NCBI RefSeq assembly: GCF_001975985.1
Contig: NZ_MTQF01000001.1
Coordinates: forward strand, 231,464 to 295,463
Direction of reading: 5' to 3'
Length of the DNA stretch: 64,000 nt
Source of the DNA: [Flexibacter] sp. ATCC 35103
Lineage (GTDB): Bacteria > Bacteroidota > Bacteroidia > Flavobacteriales > Flavobacteriaceae
In this document: positions 26,699-34,524 of the stretch, piece by piece
Layout: every line of letters begins with the position of its first letter
Numbering within the stretch: the stretch's first letter is position 1
Made by a program: the position numbers and the translations under genes
The notes under the pieces: model-generated
The model's database searches: none
Told to the model about the DNA's origin: nothing
Seen by the model: the letters and a program-made list of their open reading frames with translations, nothing else

Positions 26699-27271
26699 AT
26701 GATATACGAGCAACTTGGTGATTATATAAAAAATCGTATTGAGGTTTCTGATGAAAACCTCAATACGATTTTATCTTATTTTAAGCCTTTAAAACACGAT
26801 AAAAACGAATTATTGGTTTCGGCTGGACAAACCAGTCAGAATACTTATTTTGTGGGTAAAGGCTGTTTAAGGATTTATTATATTAATGAAGAAGGAAAAG
26901 ATGTAACCCGATATATTGCTTTCGAAAACCAGATTGCTACAGCATTGGTGAGTTTTATTACTAAAGAACCTTCGGCAGAATACATTCAGGTGATCGAAAA
27001 ATCGGAACTTTTGTATATTAGTCACGAAGATTTTAATCACTTACTGCAAACCATTCCGGAATGGATGCAGTTTTATTGTCGCTATTTAGAAAGGGCTTAT
27101 GTCAATAATACCAACAGACTCATGTCGTTTACCACAATGGATGCCTTAGAACGATATCAGTTATTACTCAAAATAAATCCAACTATTGTAAAGCGTTTGC
27201 CTAATAAAATTGTGGCTTCGTATATTAATGTCTCACAGGAAACGTTGAGCAGATTAAAATCTAAAGTTTGA
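26699..27271 (+). CDS. Crp/Fnr-family transcriptional regulator
   Basis: The 190-residue cytoplasmic regulator has a cyclic-nucleotide-binding-like beta roll (about 20-115, with NELLVSAGQTSQNTYFVGKG and LRIYYINEEGKDVTRYI). A long dimer helix and a short C-terminal HTH (LPNKIVASYINVSQETLSRL) follow. The usual phosphate-binding RxS signature is absent, so cyclic AMP is probably not the ligand. Members of this Bacteroidota branch often act on flanking genes. It starts 3 bp after ribB and so is likely co-transcribed with it. Confidence 0.85.
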   Translation: MIYEQLGDYIKNRIEVSDENLNTILSYFKPLKHDKNELLVSAGQTSQNTYFVGKGCLRIYYINEEGKDVTRYIAFENQIATALVSFITKEPSAEYIQVIEKSELLYISHEDFNHLLQTIPEWMQFYCRYLERAYVNNTNRLMSFTTMDALERYQLLLKINPTIVKRLPNKIVASYINVSQETLSRLKSKV

Positions 27272-27312
27272 GTTTAAATCAAACTTAATTCAAGCGAATC
27301 AAAAGTTGGAAT

Positions 27313-27460
27313 GTGCCTTTAGGCACTCAATATTGGTAGAAAAGAGAATAAGAGCAAATACAGCGTGCCGTAGGTACGCAATAGTTAGTTTGATTGCGTA
27401 CCTACGGCACGCAAAATTTATTTGAAGATAATTTTTACCAATATTATGTGCCTAATGCAC
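27313..27460. repeat. 148-bp nested palindromic intergenic element
   Basis: The centre is a perfect 20-bp stem (GCGTGCCGTAGGTACGCAAT at 27363-27382 with its complement at 27393-27412, 10-nt loop). Outside it AATATTGGTA (27329-27338) pairs with TACCAATATT (27436-27445). At the ends are GTGCCTTTAGGCAC (27313-27326) and GTGCCTAATGCAC (27448-27460). The whole could form one long imperfect hairpin. It resembles a mobile palindromic repeat; no transposase is present. Confidence 0.8.
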
Positions 27461-27518
27461 GAATTTCAAACTTTCAACTCTCGATAATTAAATTCAGAAT
27501 ATTTTTAATGAAACAATG

Positions 27519-27548
27519 TTGCATTTATAAATAAGAATTTTATATTTG
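27519..27548 (+). promoter_or_regulatory. Consensus promoter of the putative zinc operon
   Basis: TTG at 27519-27521, a 19-bp spacer and TATATTTG at 27541-27548 match the Bacteroidota consensus at every defined base. The transcript should start near 27553, about 30 nt before ATG 27584. Confidence 0.8.
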
Positions 27549-27561
27549 CAACAACATTGCA
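27547..27561. promoter_or_regulatory. Dyad TGCAA-N5-TTGCA, putative Zur-type operator
   Basis: TGCAACAACATTGCA is a dyad with 5-bp arms that overlaps the end of the -7 element and the expected start site. A related half-palindrome AATGTTGCATT lies at 27515-27525 over the -33 region. A repressor bound here would block transcription. A zinc repressor is inferred from the genes it precedes, not from a known consensus. Confidence 0.5.
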
Positions 27562-27583
27562 TTATCAATGTCAATTCATCAGA

Positions 27584-27934
27584 ATGAAAAAGAAATTTAA
27601 ATTCCTTAATATCTTTATGCCGCTAATAGTAGTATTTGCTATACTATTTCCGGTGCTGCATTCATATGAACACATACAAAGTCATAATGTTTCGCACAAA
27701 AGTATAAAACAGGTTCACCATTCTGATAAAAGCGAATTTAAAATACTGGATCATTCAAACGAAGAATGTGCCATTTGTCATTTTAAATTTAGCGCCGTTG
27801 GAACTTTTTCTTTCGAAACTTTTCAATTCTATAAAAACAGTACACTAATTCATTCTGTACATTTTTACTCAAAATCACTTTCTGAGTTTTTCAAAGGTTC
27901 CTTATTTTCCCTTAGAGCACCTCCAATTTTCTAA
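27584..27934 (+). CDS. Small His/Cys-containing membrane-anchored protein
   Basis: ATG 27584 gives 116 residues; an upstream TTG at 27557 lies too near the start of transcription. The N-terminus (about 5-26) is a signal or membrane anchor. A His-rich segment follows (HSYEH, SHNVSHKS, VHHSDKS), and then the motif ECAICHF (Cys62, Cys65, His66), a plausible metal ligand set. No enzymatic domain is seen. It is the first gene behind the promoter and dyad at 27519-27561 and precedes DUF4625 and TonB receptor genes. A role in binding or sensing zinc at the envelope is inferred. Confidence 0.7.
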   Translation: MKKKFKFLNIFMPLIVVFAILFPVLHSYEHIQSHNVSHKSIKQVHHSDKSEFKILDHSNEECAICHFKFSAVGTFSFETFQFYKNSTLIHSVHFYSKSLSEFFKGSLFSLRAPPIF

Positions 27935-28412
27935 AACCATAAAAGTAAATCAATTCAATTTTGGCTTGATGTGTATTTATATGTTTTAGATTGAATAATG
28001 TCGAAAAAGCAATTCGTTTTTTCCAGATTCTTTACTATTTATTTTTCTCGCAATTATAGTCTGAAAAACAGCTTTTTCTTTTTGTGATCCTGAAAGTTTT
28101 TCCCTTTTCGGAATAAAACTATTGTGCTCAAAATCAGATCAAAAAGCTTTAGTATTATACATTATCTTCTATCGCTATTAATTTCAATATCAACAAATTG
28201 AACCTTGCCGAATGCCGTTTCTAATCGGTTAGTATTTTACTTTTTACATTTTACAACTTTCAGTATTTACTTTCTAAAAATCGATAAAAGAAAATCTCTT
28301 TTACGTCCTGTTGCTATGGCGTAAAGTCAACATTCTTTTTCTTTTTCCTGTGAAGAAGATTCCTGTTCCGTAACTCAATTTTTATACATACGAACCTTTA
28401 AAATCAAACAAA
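27935..28412. other. 478-bp intergenic region inside the putative zinc locus
   Basis: AT-rich and without any open frame of note. I see no perfect promoter, terminator or RNA structure. The genes on both sides share direction and theme, so read-through is possible. Confidence 0.4.
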
Positions 28413-28886
28413 ATGAAAAGAACCAACTTTCTCGTCGCTGTTTTTATATGCGTCATTGTGCTTGCATCTTGCAGCAGTGACAATAACGACATCGACACGG
28501 AATATCCGGTAATAGATATCTCGGCAGCAAACGTATTTCCTATACAATGCAGTGAAATTACACGAGGACAAAAAATAACGTTCAGGGCAAAATTCACAGA
28601 TAATACTGCTTTAGGATCCTACAGTCTGGACATTCACCACAATTTTGACCATCATACACACAGCACCGAAGTGAATAATTGTACATCAGATCCTGTCAAA
28701 AAACCTGTGAATCCGTTGTTGTACATTAATTCGGTTATGATTGCAAGCGGACAAAAAAGTTACGAAGCGGTTCAGGAAATTACTATTCCTGCAGATATTG
28801 ATCCGGGTGATTATCATTTTATGATTCGCTTAACAGATAAAGAAGGCTGGCAAACGATTAAAGGTTTAAGTATTAAAATTTTATAG
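28413..28886 (+). CDS. DUF4625 lipoprotein with a histidine cluster
   Basis: The 157-residue protein has a lipoprotein signal (LASC, Cys20) and an Ig-like beta-sandwich domain of the DUF4625 type (about 30-157, ending DPGDYHFMIRLTDKEGW). A cluster DIHHNFDHHTHS (His75, 76, 80, 81, 83) could bind metal. It ends 8 bp before the TonB receptor, so the two are co-transcribed. DUF4625 proteins often neighbour metal-related TonB receptors in Flavobacteria. A periplasm-facing or surface metal-binding accessory role is likely, and the metal is inferred. Confidence 0.8.
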   Translation: MKRTNFLVAVFICVIVLASCSSDNNDIDTEYPVIDISAANVFPIQCSEITRGQKITFRAKFTDNTALGSYSLDIHHNFDHHTHSTEVNNCTSDPVKKPVNPLLYINSVMIASGQKSYEAVQEITIPADIDPGDYHFMIRLTDKEGWQTIKGLSIKIL

Positions 28887-28894
28887 TTGATTTG

Positions 28895-31084
28895 ATGAAC
28901 AAAAACAAATCGAATCGATTACGGATTTTTTGTCTGTTACTATCTTGTTTTGCTATAATTACAAAAGTTTCGGCACAATCTGATGCAAAAGAATTGCAGG
29001 AAGTAGTGATTAAAGAGGACTATGAAAAACGTCGTAAAAAAGAAGAATCTCTTAATATAGAAACCGTCAACAGTAGTTTTATCCAGCGGAATCTTGGCGG
29101 AAGCCTGATGCAATCGCTGCAAAGACTTCCGGGAGTTAAAACTATTTCTATAGGTTCTGGAGGTTCAAAGCCTTTAATTAGAGGATTGAGTTTTAATCAG
29201 GTTATTGTTGTAGAAAATGGTATCAAACACGAAGGTCAGCAATGGGGCGCAGATCATGGTCTTGAAATCGATCAATATGCTGTAAATCGTGTAGAAATTA
29301 TCAAAGGCCCGGCTTCGTTTATGTACGGATCTGATGCAATTGGCGGCGCAATCAATATAAAACCAGTGCCTTTTCCTGCTCAAAATATTTTAGGCGGAAG
29401 CCTTGATTTTACAGGCAAAAGCAATAACGAGCAATATGGAGGATCATTTAATTTATTTGGTCGAAATAAAAAATGGTTTTTCGATTCCAGAATTACCGCT
29501 ATGGAATACGGCGATTATCGTGTTCCCACAAATATTGTACAGGTTTACAATTACGCCGTTCCGTTATACAAAAATCATTTGCGCAATACCGCAGGAAAAG
29601 AACTGGATTTGCATGGAAGTTTGGGTTATATTACAGATCGGTTTAAATCGGTTTTTTATGTAAGTTCTGTTTACACCAAAAGTGGCTTTTTTGCCAATGC
29701 GCATGGACTTGAACCCAGAAATGTAGATACAGGACTTCATGATAAATCAAGTCGTGATATTCTGATGCCTTTTCAGGAAGTTACGCATACTAAAATTAGC
29801 AATACAACGTCATTTTCTTTAGGAAATCATACACTGGAAACACAATTGGGTTTTCAGAAAAACTTCCGTCGTGAATGGAGCCATTATGTCAATCATGGTT
29901 ATATGCCGCCTGTTTATCCTGACGATATGTATGCACCACAAGATTTAGAAAGACAGTACGATAAAGAAGTTTTTTCAGTAGCGGTTAAAGATGTGTTTTC
30001 AATAGGTCAGCATCAATTTACTGCAGGTTTAAATACTGAGCAACAGCAAAATGCAATTAATGGCTGGAGTTTTTTGATTCCTGCTTTTAAACAATCGAAC
30101 GCCGGATTATTTGTGTATGATAAATTTCAGCTCAATGATTTATGGTTACTTCATGGCGCAATTCGGCTGGATCATGGTCGAATCGAAATGAAACAATATA
30201 CAGATTGGTTTCAAAGCGAAATCACAGAAAACGGACAAACGACACAACAATACTTAAAACGATCTGAAGAACTTACCAGAACATTCGATAGTTTCAACTG
30301 GTCAGCGGGCGTAAATTATACTCCGGGACAATGGTCGCTTAAAGCCAATATGGGGACGAGTTTTAGAATGCCAATTGCCAAAGAACTGGCTTCAAACGGG
30401 GTGAATTACCATTATTTCAGGTTCGAAAAAGGAGATCCAAATTTAGCAGCAGAACGTTCGTATCAATTAGATCTGGGTATCGATTGGCAGCAAAATAAAT
30501 GGTTTGTGCAACTGAGTCCGTTTTTTAATTATTTCCCCAATTATATTTACCTCAATCCCACTTCGCAACATGATATTTATTACGGCGCAGGCAATCAGGT
30601 ATTTGAATACGAGCAAAGTAAAGTCATGCGTTATGGCGGCGAACTGCAAACGCGTTATCAGTTTCTGAAGAATTTAAGCGGTGAGATTCTGGCTGAATAT
30701 CTGTATTCGGAACAATTATCAGGAAGCAAAAAGGGTTATACACTCCCCTTTTCTCCGCCTGCTTCGGTTTTATTTGGTTTAACCTATAATCCGGAAATAA
30801 AACATCTAAAAAATACTTATTTCTCGCTTGATTATCGGTATACGGCTGAGCAAAATCAAATCGTTCCGCCAGAAAAGAAAACCGCCAGCAGTAATGTGTT
30901 CAACATTGCTTTGGGTACAAAAGTAAAAGCCGGACAACAGGATTTTATCATAAGTATGCAGGTTCAGAATTTGTTTAATACAAAATACCTCAATCATACC
31001 AGTTTTTACAGATTGATCGAACTCCCTGAAGCAAGCCGAAACATTATCGTATCTGTAAAAATTCCCTTTTTAATACATCAATAA
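28895..31084 (+). CDS. TonB-dependent receptor, probably zinc (ZnuD-like)
   Basis: Outer-membrane active transporter. The 729 residues (ATG 28895; the TTG one codon earlier is less likely) have a signal ending near VSAQSD. A TonB box region (LQEVVIKEDYE) leads to a plug (about 45-160, with MQSLQRLPGVKTISIGSGG and VNRVEIIKGPASFMYGSDAIGG) and a barrel ending VSVKIPFLIHQ. There is no carboxypeptidase-like N-terminal domain and no SusD partner. The run ENGIKHEGQQWGADHGLE and neighbours with His-rich and AztD-like traits suggest zinc. It sits between two DUF4625 genes. Confidence 0.85.
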   Translation: MNKNKSNRLRIFCLLLSCFAIITKVSAQSDAKELQEVVIKEDYEKRRKKEESLNIETVNSSFIQRNLGGSLMQSLQRLPGVKTISIGSGGSKPLIRGLSFNQVIVVENGIKHEGQQWGADHGLEIDQYAVNRVEIIKGPASFMYGSDAIGGAINIKPVPFPAQNILGGSLDFTGKSNNEQYGGSFNLFGRNKKWFFDSRITAMEYGDYRVPTNIVQVYNYAVPLYKNHLRNTAGKELDLHGSLGYITDRFKSVFYVSSVYTKSGFFANAHGLEPRNVDTGLHDKSSRDILMPFQEVTHTKISNTTSFSLGNHTLETQLGFQKNFRREWSHYVNHGYMPPVYPDDMYAPQDLERQYDKEVFSVAVKDVFSIGQHQFTAGLNTEQQQNAINGWSFLIPAFKQSNAGLFVYDKFQLNDLWLLHGAIRLDHGRIEMKQYTDWFQSEITENGQTTQQYLKRSEELTRTFDSFNWSAGVNYTPGQWSLKANMGTSFRMPIAKELASNGVNYHYFRFEKGDPNLAAERSYQLDLGIDWQQNKWFVQLSPFFNYFPNYIYLNPTSQHDIYYGAGNQVFEYEQSKVMRYGGELQTRYQFLKNLSGEILAEYLYSEQLSGSKKGYTLPFSPPASVLFGLTYNPEIKHLKNTYFSLDYRYTAEQNQIVPPEKKTASSNVFNIALGTKVKAGQQDFIISMQVQNLFNTKYLNHTSFYRLIELPEASRNIIVSVKIPFLIHQ

Positions 31085-31091
31085 ATTTAAT

Positions 31092-32024
31092 ATGAATTCA
31101 ATTAACAAACCCAAATCCCTTATGAAAAGAACAAAATTATTTCTGCTGTTTTTTGTTGTCGCCGCTGCATTTACGGCTTGTGATAACGATGACAACAACG
31201 AAGTTTTGAAACCAACCGCTACCAATGTAGAAATTGGAACCGCCAATAACAAACGAGCCTTAATTGGTCGTGATTTTCATTTTAATGCCGATGTAATTGC
31301 CGGAGATAAAATCGCCGATGTACAACTCAAAATATTACCTAAAAAAGGGGAAACTTATACCAAAGACTGGAAATTTGAATTGTCATGGATTGAATATAAA
31401 GGCGCAAAAAACACCAATGTGCACAAACATTTTAATATTCCTGCCGATGCTCCGGAAGGTAAATATGATTTCTCTTTTATTGTTTTGGATGAAAACGGAT
31501 CCCAGCTCGAAATCAAGGAAGAAATTACCATTACAGATCCCGCAAATATGCCTGCTGATCCGTTAATTGGTCGTGATATGCTTTCGCGAAATGATGACTT
31601 GATTTATTATATGGAAACCTGGACAGAACCGGAATTAATCTTTAAAAAGAATGATAAGATTACGGCTCACGCGCAAGTAAGCCAGATTGTGGGCGACGGA
31701 ATCCTGTATTCTGTATTAATAAAAAAGAGCCTTAATTATCATCCGGAAAGCATTGATAACCTTGATTTAAAGAAAGTTATCGTGATCACAAAAGTAGAAC
31801 ACAAAGGACTTGCACCAGCGTCTAAAATTGCTACGTTACAAAAGATCAATGAGGTTTGGGGAGGTGAAAGTATCGTTGTTGGAGCAGACAAAGACGCAGA
31901 CGGAAACCCAACAACTGCAGACAAATCGTGGCAATCCGGACAATACAATTGGGTGATTCTCTATAAAAACACGACGTATAATATGAGTGTTTACAAATCA
32001 ATGCCTATTACTATTAATTATTAA
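31092..32024 (+). CDS. Lipoprotein with two DUF4625-like segments
   Basis: The 310-residue protein has a lipoprotein signal MKRTKLFLLFFVVAAAFTAC; ATG 31122 gives the compact signal and may be the true start. The first half (about 35-155) is a DUF4625-type Ig fold, with KHFNIPADAPEGKYDFSFIV. The second half (160-310) is a related or degenerate beta domain. A His pair lies in VHKHF. It follows the TonB receptor by 7 bp, so it is part of the operon. Role: surface partner of the receptor, inferred from position. Confidence 0.78.
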   Translation: MNSINKPKSLMKRTKLFLLFFVVAAAFTACDNDDNNEVLKPTATNVEIGTANNKRALIGRDFHFNADVIAGDKIADVQLKILPKKGETYTKDWKFELSWIEYKGAKNTNVHKHFNIPADAPEGKYDFSFIVLDENGSQLEIKEEITITDPANMPADPLIGRDMLSRNDDLIYYMETWTEPELIFKKNDKITAHAQVSQIVGDGILYSVLIKKSLNYHPESIDNLDLKKVIVITKVEHKGLAPASKIATLQKINEVWGGESIVVGADKDADGNPTTADKSWQSGQYNWVILYKNTTYNMSVYKSMPITINY

Positions 32025-32078
32025 TCAGTACGCTTTCTCCTGCCGGGAATTCAAAAATCTGATAAAAAGAGTTTGATT

Positions 32079-32882
32079 ATGAAAACAAAAAAAATGATTC
32101 CGTTTTATTTTAAAGCGATAATTCTTTTGTTATTGCTGAGTTCAAAACAAAGCTTTGGACAGCAGCAAACACAAGAAACGAATATAAAAATATTGCCTGT
32201 TTTATGGCAACAAACATCAGCAGAATATCGGGCATTATGTTATCAGGCATTTAATTTAGCTTCGCTTCGTCTTAAAGAAATTCCCAACCAACAAATTAAA
32301 AAACGAAACTTAGCCATTATCACTGATCTGGATGAAACTATACTGGATAATAGTGGTTTTGAAGCGCATTTGATTAAAGAAAAAATACAAATCAGCGACC
32401 GTGAATGGAATCTCTGGACAGATCAATCAAGAGCATTAGCGGTACCCGGAGCTGTATCTTTTTTGCAGGAAGCCAACAAAATGGGGATTACTATTTTCTA
32501 TGTTTCAAATAGAGATACAAGTGCAGTAGAGAGTACTATAATTAATTTACAAAAACTCAAATTACCAAATGCAGATGCCCAACATTGCCTCTTTAAAAAA
32601 GAATCATCTTCTAAAGAAGAACGACGATTGGCAGTTGAAAAAAACTATAATCTTATCATGCTTCTTGGTGATAATTTAAATGATTTTACCGCTGCTTTTG
32701 AAAAAAAGAATATTCCGCAACGCCTTACTGAAACGGATAAGGAACAAAATCAATGGGGCAAAAAATTTATTGTGCTTCCAAATCCTGTTTATGGTGAATG
32801 GGAAAATGCACTTTATAATTATGTCCAAAATAAAACAGAACACGAAAGAGAACAAGATCTTCTGAATCTTCTTGTAGAATAA
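32079..32882 (+). CDS. 5'-nucleotidase/acid phosphatase, e(P4) family
   Basis: Exported HAD-superfamily phosphatase. ATG 32079 gives 267 residues with a signal peptide ending near KQSFGQ; unlike the Haemophilus lipoprotein e(P4), no lipobox Cys is present. The HAD motif I DLDETILDNS carries the nucleophile and acid Asp. Motif II is FYVSNRDTS, and motif III/IV is LLGDNLNDF. e(P4)-like enzymes release nucleosides from nucleotides such as NMN outside the membrane. It lies in the putative zinc operon, although these enzymes normally use magnesium. The reason for that grouping is not clear from sequence. Confidence 0.9.
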   Translation: MKTKKMIPFYFKAIILLLLLSSKQSFGQQQTQETNIKILPVLWQQTSAEYRALCYQAFNLASLRLKEIPNQQIKKRNLAIITDLDETILDNSGFEAHLIKEKIQISDREWNLWTDQSRALAVPGAVSFLQEANKMGITIFYVSNRDTSAVESTIINLQKLKLPNADAQHCLFKKESSSKEERRLAVEKNYNLIMLLGDNLNDFTAAFEKKNIPQRLTETDKEQNQWGKKFIVLPNPVYGEWENALYNYVQNKTEHEREQDLLNLLVE

Positions 32883-32949
32883 TTCGGCATTTAAAGTATT
32901 GTTTTCGAAACAATATCCATATTTTTTTAACCATTAATCCCAATTTACA

Positions 32950-34164
32950 ATGAAAAACAATTATTTCAAACTGATTTTCCTATTTGCTTTAGCAACTTTT
33001 ACAGTATCGTGTAGTAATGACGACGATAATACTGCTGAAACGCCCGAAGAAGCTCTCGCCGAATATAAATATTTAAGAGTATTGCTTTCTGATGAAAAAA
33101 CAACTGAGCTTACGCTTGTAAATCCGGTTGATGCAACAACAGCTTCTTTTAATGCAAAATTTGCCAAATCTGCTCTTTACACTACAGAATCAGGTCGATA
33201 TGCGGGAATTATACACCGGGCAGACAATACGGTTGAAACTTTTGACAGCGGATTCGAAGGTCACGGTGATCACGTTGACGTAGACGGAATTCCGAAATTT
33301 GGTGCTTTAACAGGACAATCGCTTTTGCCGACTCATTTTAAAAGTAAAATAGGAGAATTATTGACTTTTAATGACGGAGACGGAACTTTATCCGTAGCAA
33401 AAGAATCTGAAATTAATACCGCCGGAGCAAAATTTAAAACTATAAATGCCGGTTTATTAGCGCATCACGGTGCTATGGCAACTTTTTCTAACGGAACTTA
33501 TGCCATTACCCAAAAAGACAATTCTGTTGCAGGAACATTGCCTGAAAAAGTAAAAATTATCGATAATTCCGGTAAAACACTTTTCGAATCTACTGTTGTA
33601 ACAAAAGGAATCCACGGAAATGCTTCTGACGGAACATACGCTGTTTTTGGTTCTGCAAGCGGTGTTCTTGTTGTAGAAAGTTCCGGAAAACAAAAACTAA
33701 TTGCACTTCCTGAAGATTTTGGAACTGCTTGGTTTGGAAGTATTTTAGAAACAAAAGCCAAAGGAAAATTTATAGGATTCACTGCCGCAAAAGGAGCTTA
33801 TTTAATTGATGTTGTAAATGCAACCATAAAACCAATTTTGCAAAGCACTACAATTACACAATGCAAAGTAAGTTACAACGCCAGTAAATTAGGAATTTTA
33901 TTGCTTTCAGGTGATTTTAAAGTTTTCAATTTAACCAGTTTACAAGTAGAAAAAGAAGCGAAAGTAATTCCTGAAACAGCAAGCGATGCTACTTCGAAAC
34001 CGCAAATTCAGCTAACAGAGAATTTTGCTTATATCACTTCGCCAACTACAGGAGAATTATTACAGTTAAACTTATCTACAATGACAATTGCAAAGAAAAT
34101 CAAGGTTTCGAACACGCCACATATGATTACTATTCTGGGTTTTGAGAATAGTAAAAGTCATTAA
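32950..34164 (+). CDS. AztD-like zinc-binding lipoprotein
   Basis: The 404-residue protein has a lipobox (TVSC, Cys21) and a beta-propeller-like body. The segment DNTVETFDSGFEGHGDHVDV (about 92-111, His105 and His108) and LPTHFKSKIGELL match the zinc-site region of AztD, the periplasmic zinc metallochaperone. LLAHHGAMATF adds a further His pair. AztD normally hands zinc to an ABC-binding protein. Here it is a lipoprotein in a TonB-receptor operon, so it may take zinc from the receptor instead. Last gene before the terminator. Confidence 0.75.
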   Translation: MKNNYFKLIFLFALATFTVSCSNDDDNTAETPEEALAEYKYLRVLLSDEKTTELTLVNPVDATTASFNAKFAKSALYTTESGRYAGIIHRADNTVETFDSGFEGHGDHVDVDGIPKFGALTGQSLLPTHFKSKIGELLTFNDGDGTLSVAKESEINTAGAKFKTINAGLLAHHGAMATFSNGTYAITQKDNSVAGTLPEKVKIIDNSGKTLFESTVVTKGIHGNASDGTYAVFGSASGVLVVESSGKQKLIALPEDFGTAWFGSILETKAKGKFIGFTAAKGAYLIDVVNATIKPILQSTTITQCKVSYNASKLGILLLSGDFKVFNLTSLQVEKEAKVIPETASDATSKPQIQLTENFAYITSPTTGELLQLNLSTMTIAKKIKVSNTPHMITILGFENSKSH

Positions 34165-34189
34165 AATTTAGGGAGGTTGTTTATGAAGA

Positions 34190-34218
34190 GGCTGCCCCTA
34201 AAAAGGCAGTCTTTTTTT
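34190..34218 (+). terminator. Terminator of the putative zinc operon
   Basis: GGCTGCC and GGCAGTC form a 7-bp stem (one G-T pair) followed by seven T, 25 bp after the AztD-like gene. Confidence 0.8.
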
Positions 34219-34227
34219 AGTTCGAAT

Positions 34228-34480
34228 TGTAAGTATAATGTTTGTCATCTCGACCGAAGGCAGAGATCGCACACTAAGCTCGACAAAGATTGGCGATTTT
34301 CTTTACGGCATTTCTTGTGTGATCTCTCCCTCTGGTCGACATGACAAGATTGTGTTAAGCTACTTTCGGAGATCTCTCCTTCGTCAACATGACAAGATTG
34401 CGCATAACAACTTTAACAAAGATGCCAGTACATTAAAAAAAACCAGCGAAAACCCGTTTAATCCGTATAATCCGCGGGCA
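34228..34480. repeat. Intergenic GTCATCTCGACC/GGTCGACATGAC inverted repeats
   Basis: GTCATCTCGACCGAAGGCAG near 34244 is echoed in inverted form near 34327-34350 and again near 34370-34395, each with GAGATC and CATGAC. This is a degenerate palindromic repeat common in such intergenic spaces. The open frame spanning it is not considered a gene. Confidence 0.65.
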
Positions 34481-34496
34481 AAAAATACTGCATAAA

Positions 34497-34519
34497 AAAG
34501 CCGGATAAAATCCGGCTTT
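34497..34519 (-). terminator. Terminator of nrdA
   Basis: AAAGCCGGAT and ATCCGGCTTT form a perfect 10-bp stem with a 3-nt loop. On the minus strand it is followed by a T run. It ends the nrdBA transcript. Confidence 0.85.
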
Positions 34520-34524
34520 CCTTT

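Noticed and set aside
34238..34495. 85-residue plus-strand open frame
   Set aside because: It runs through palindromic intergenic repeats and into the nrdA terminator, with no protein-like composition.
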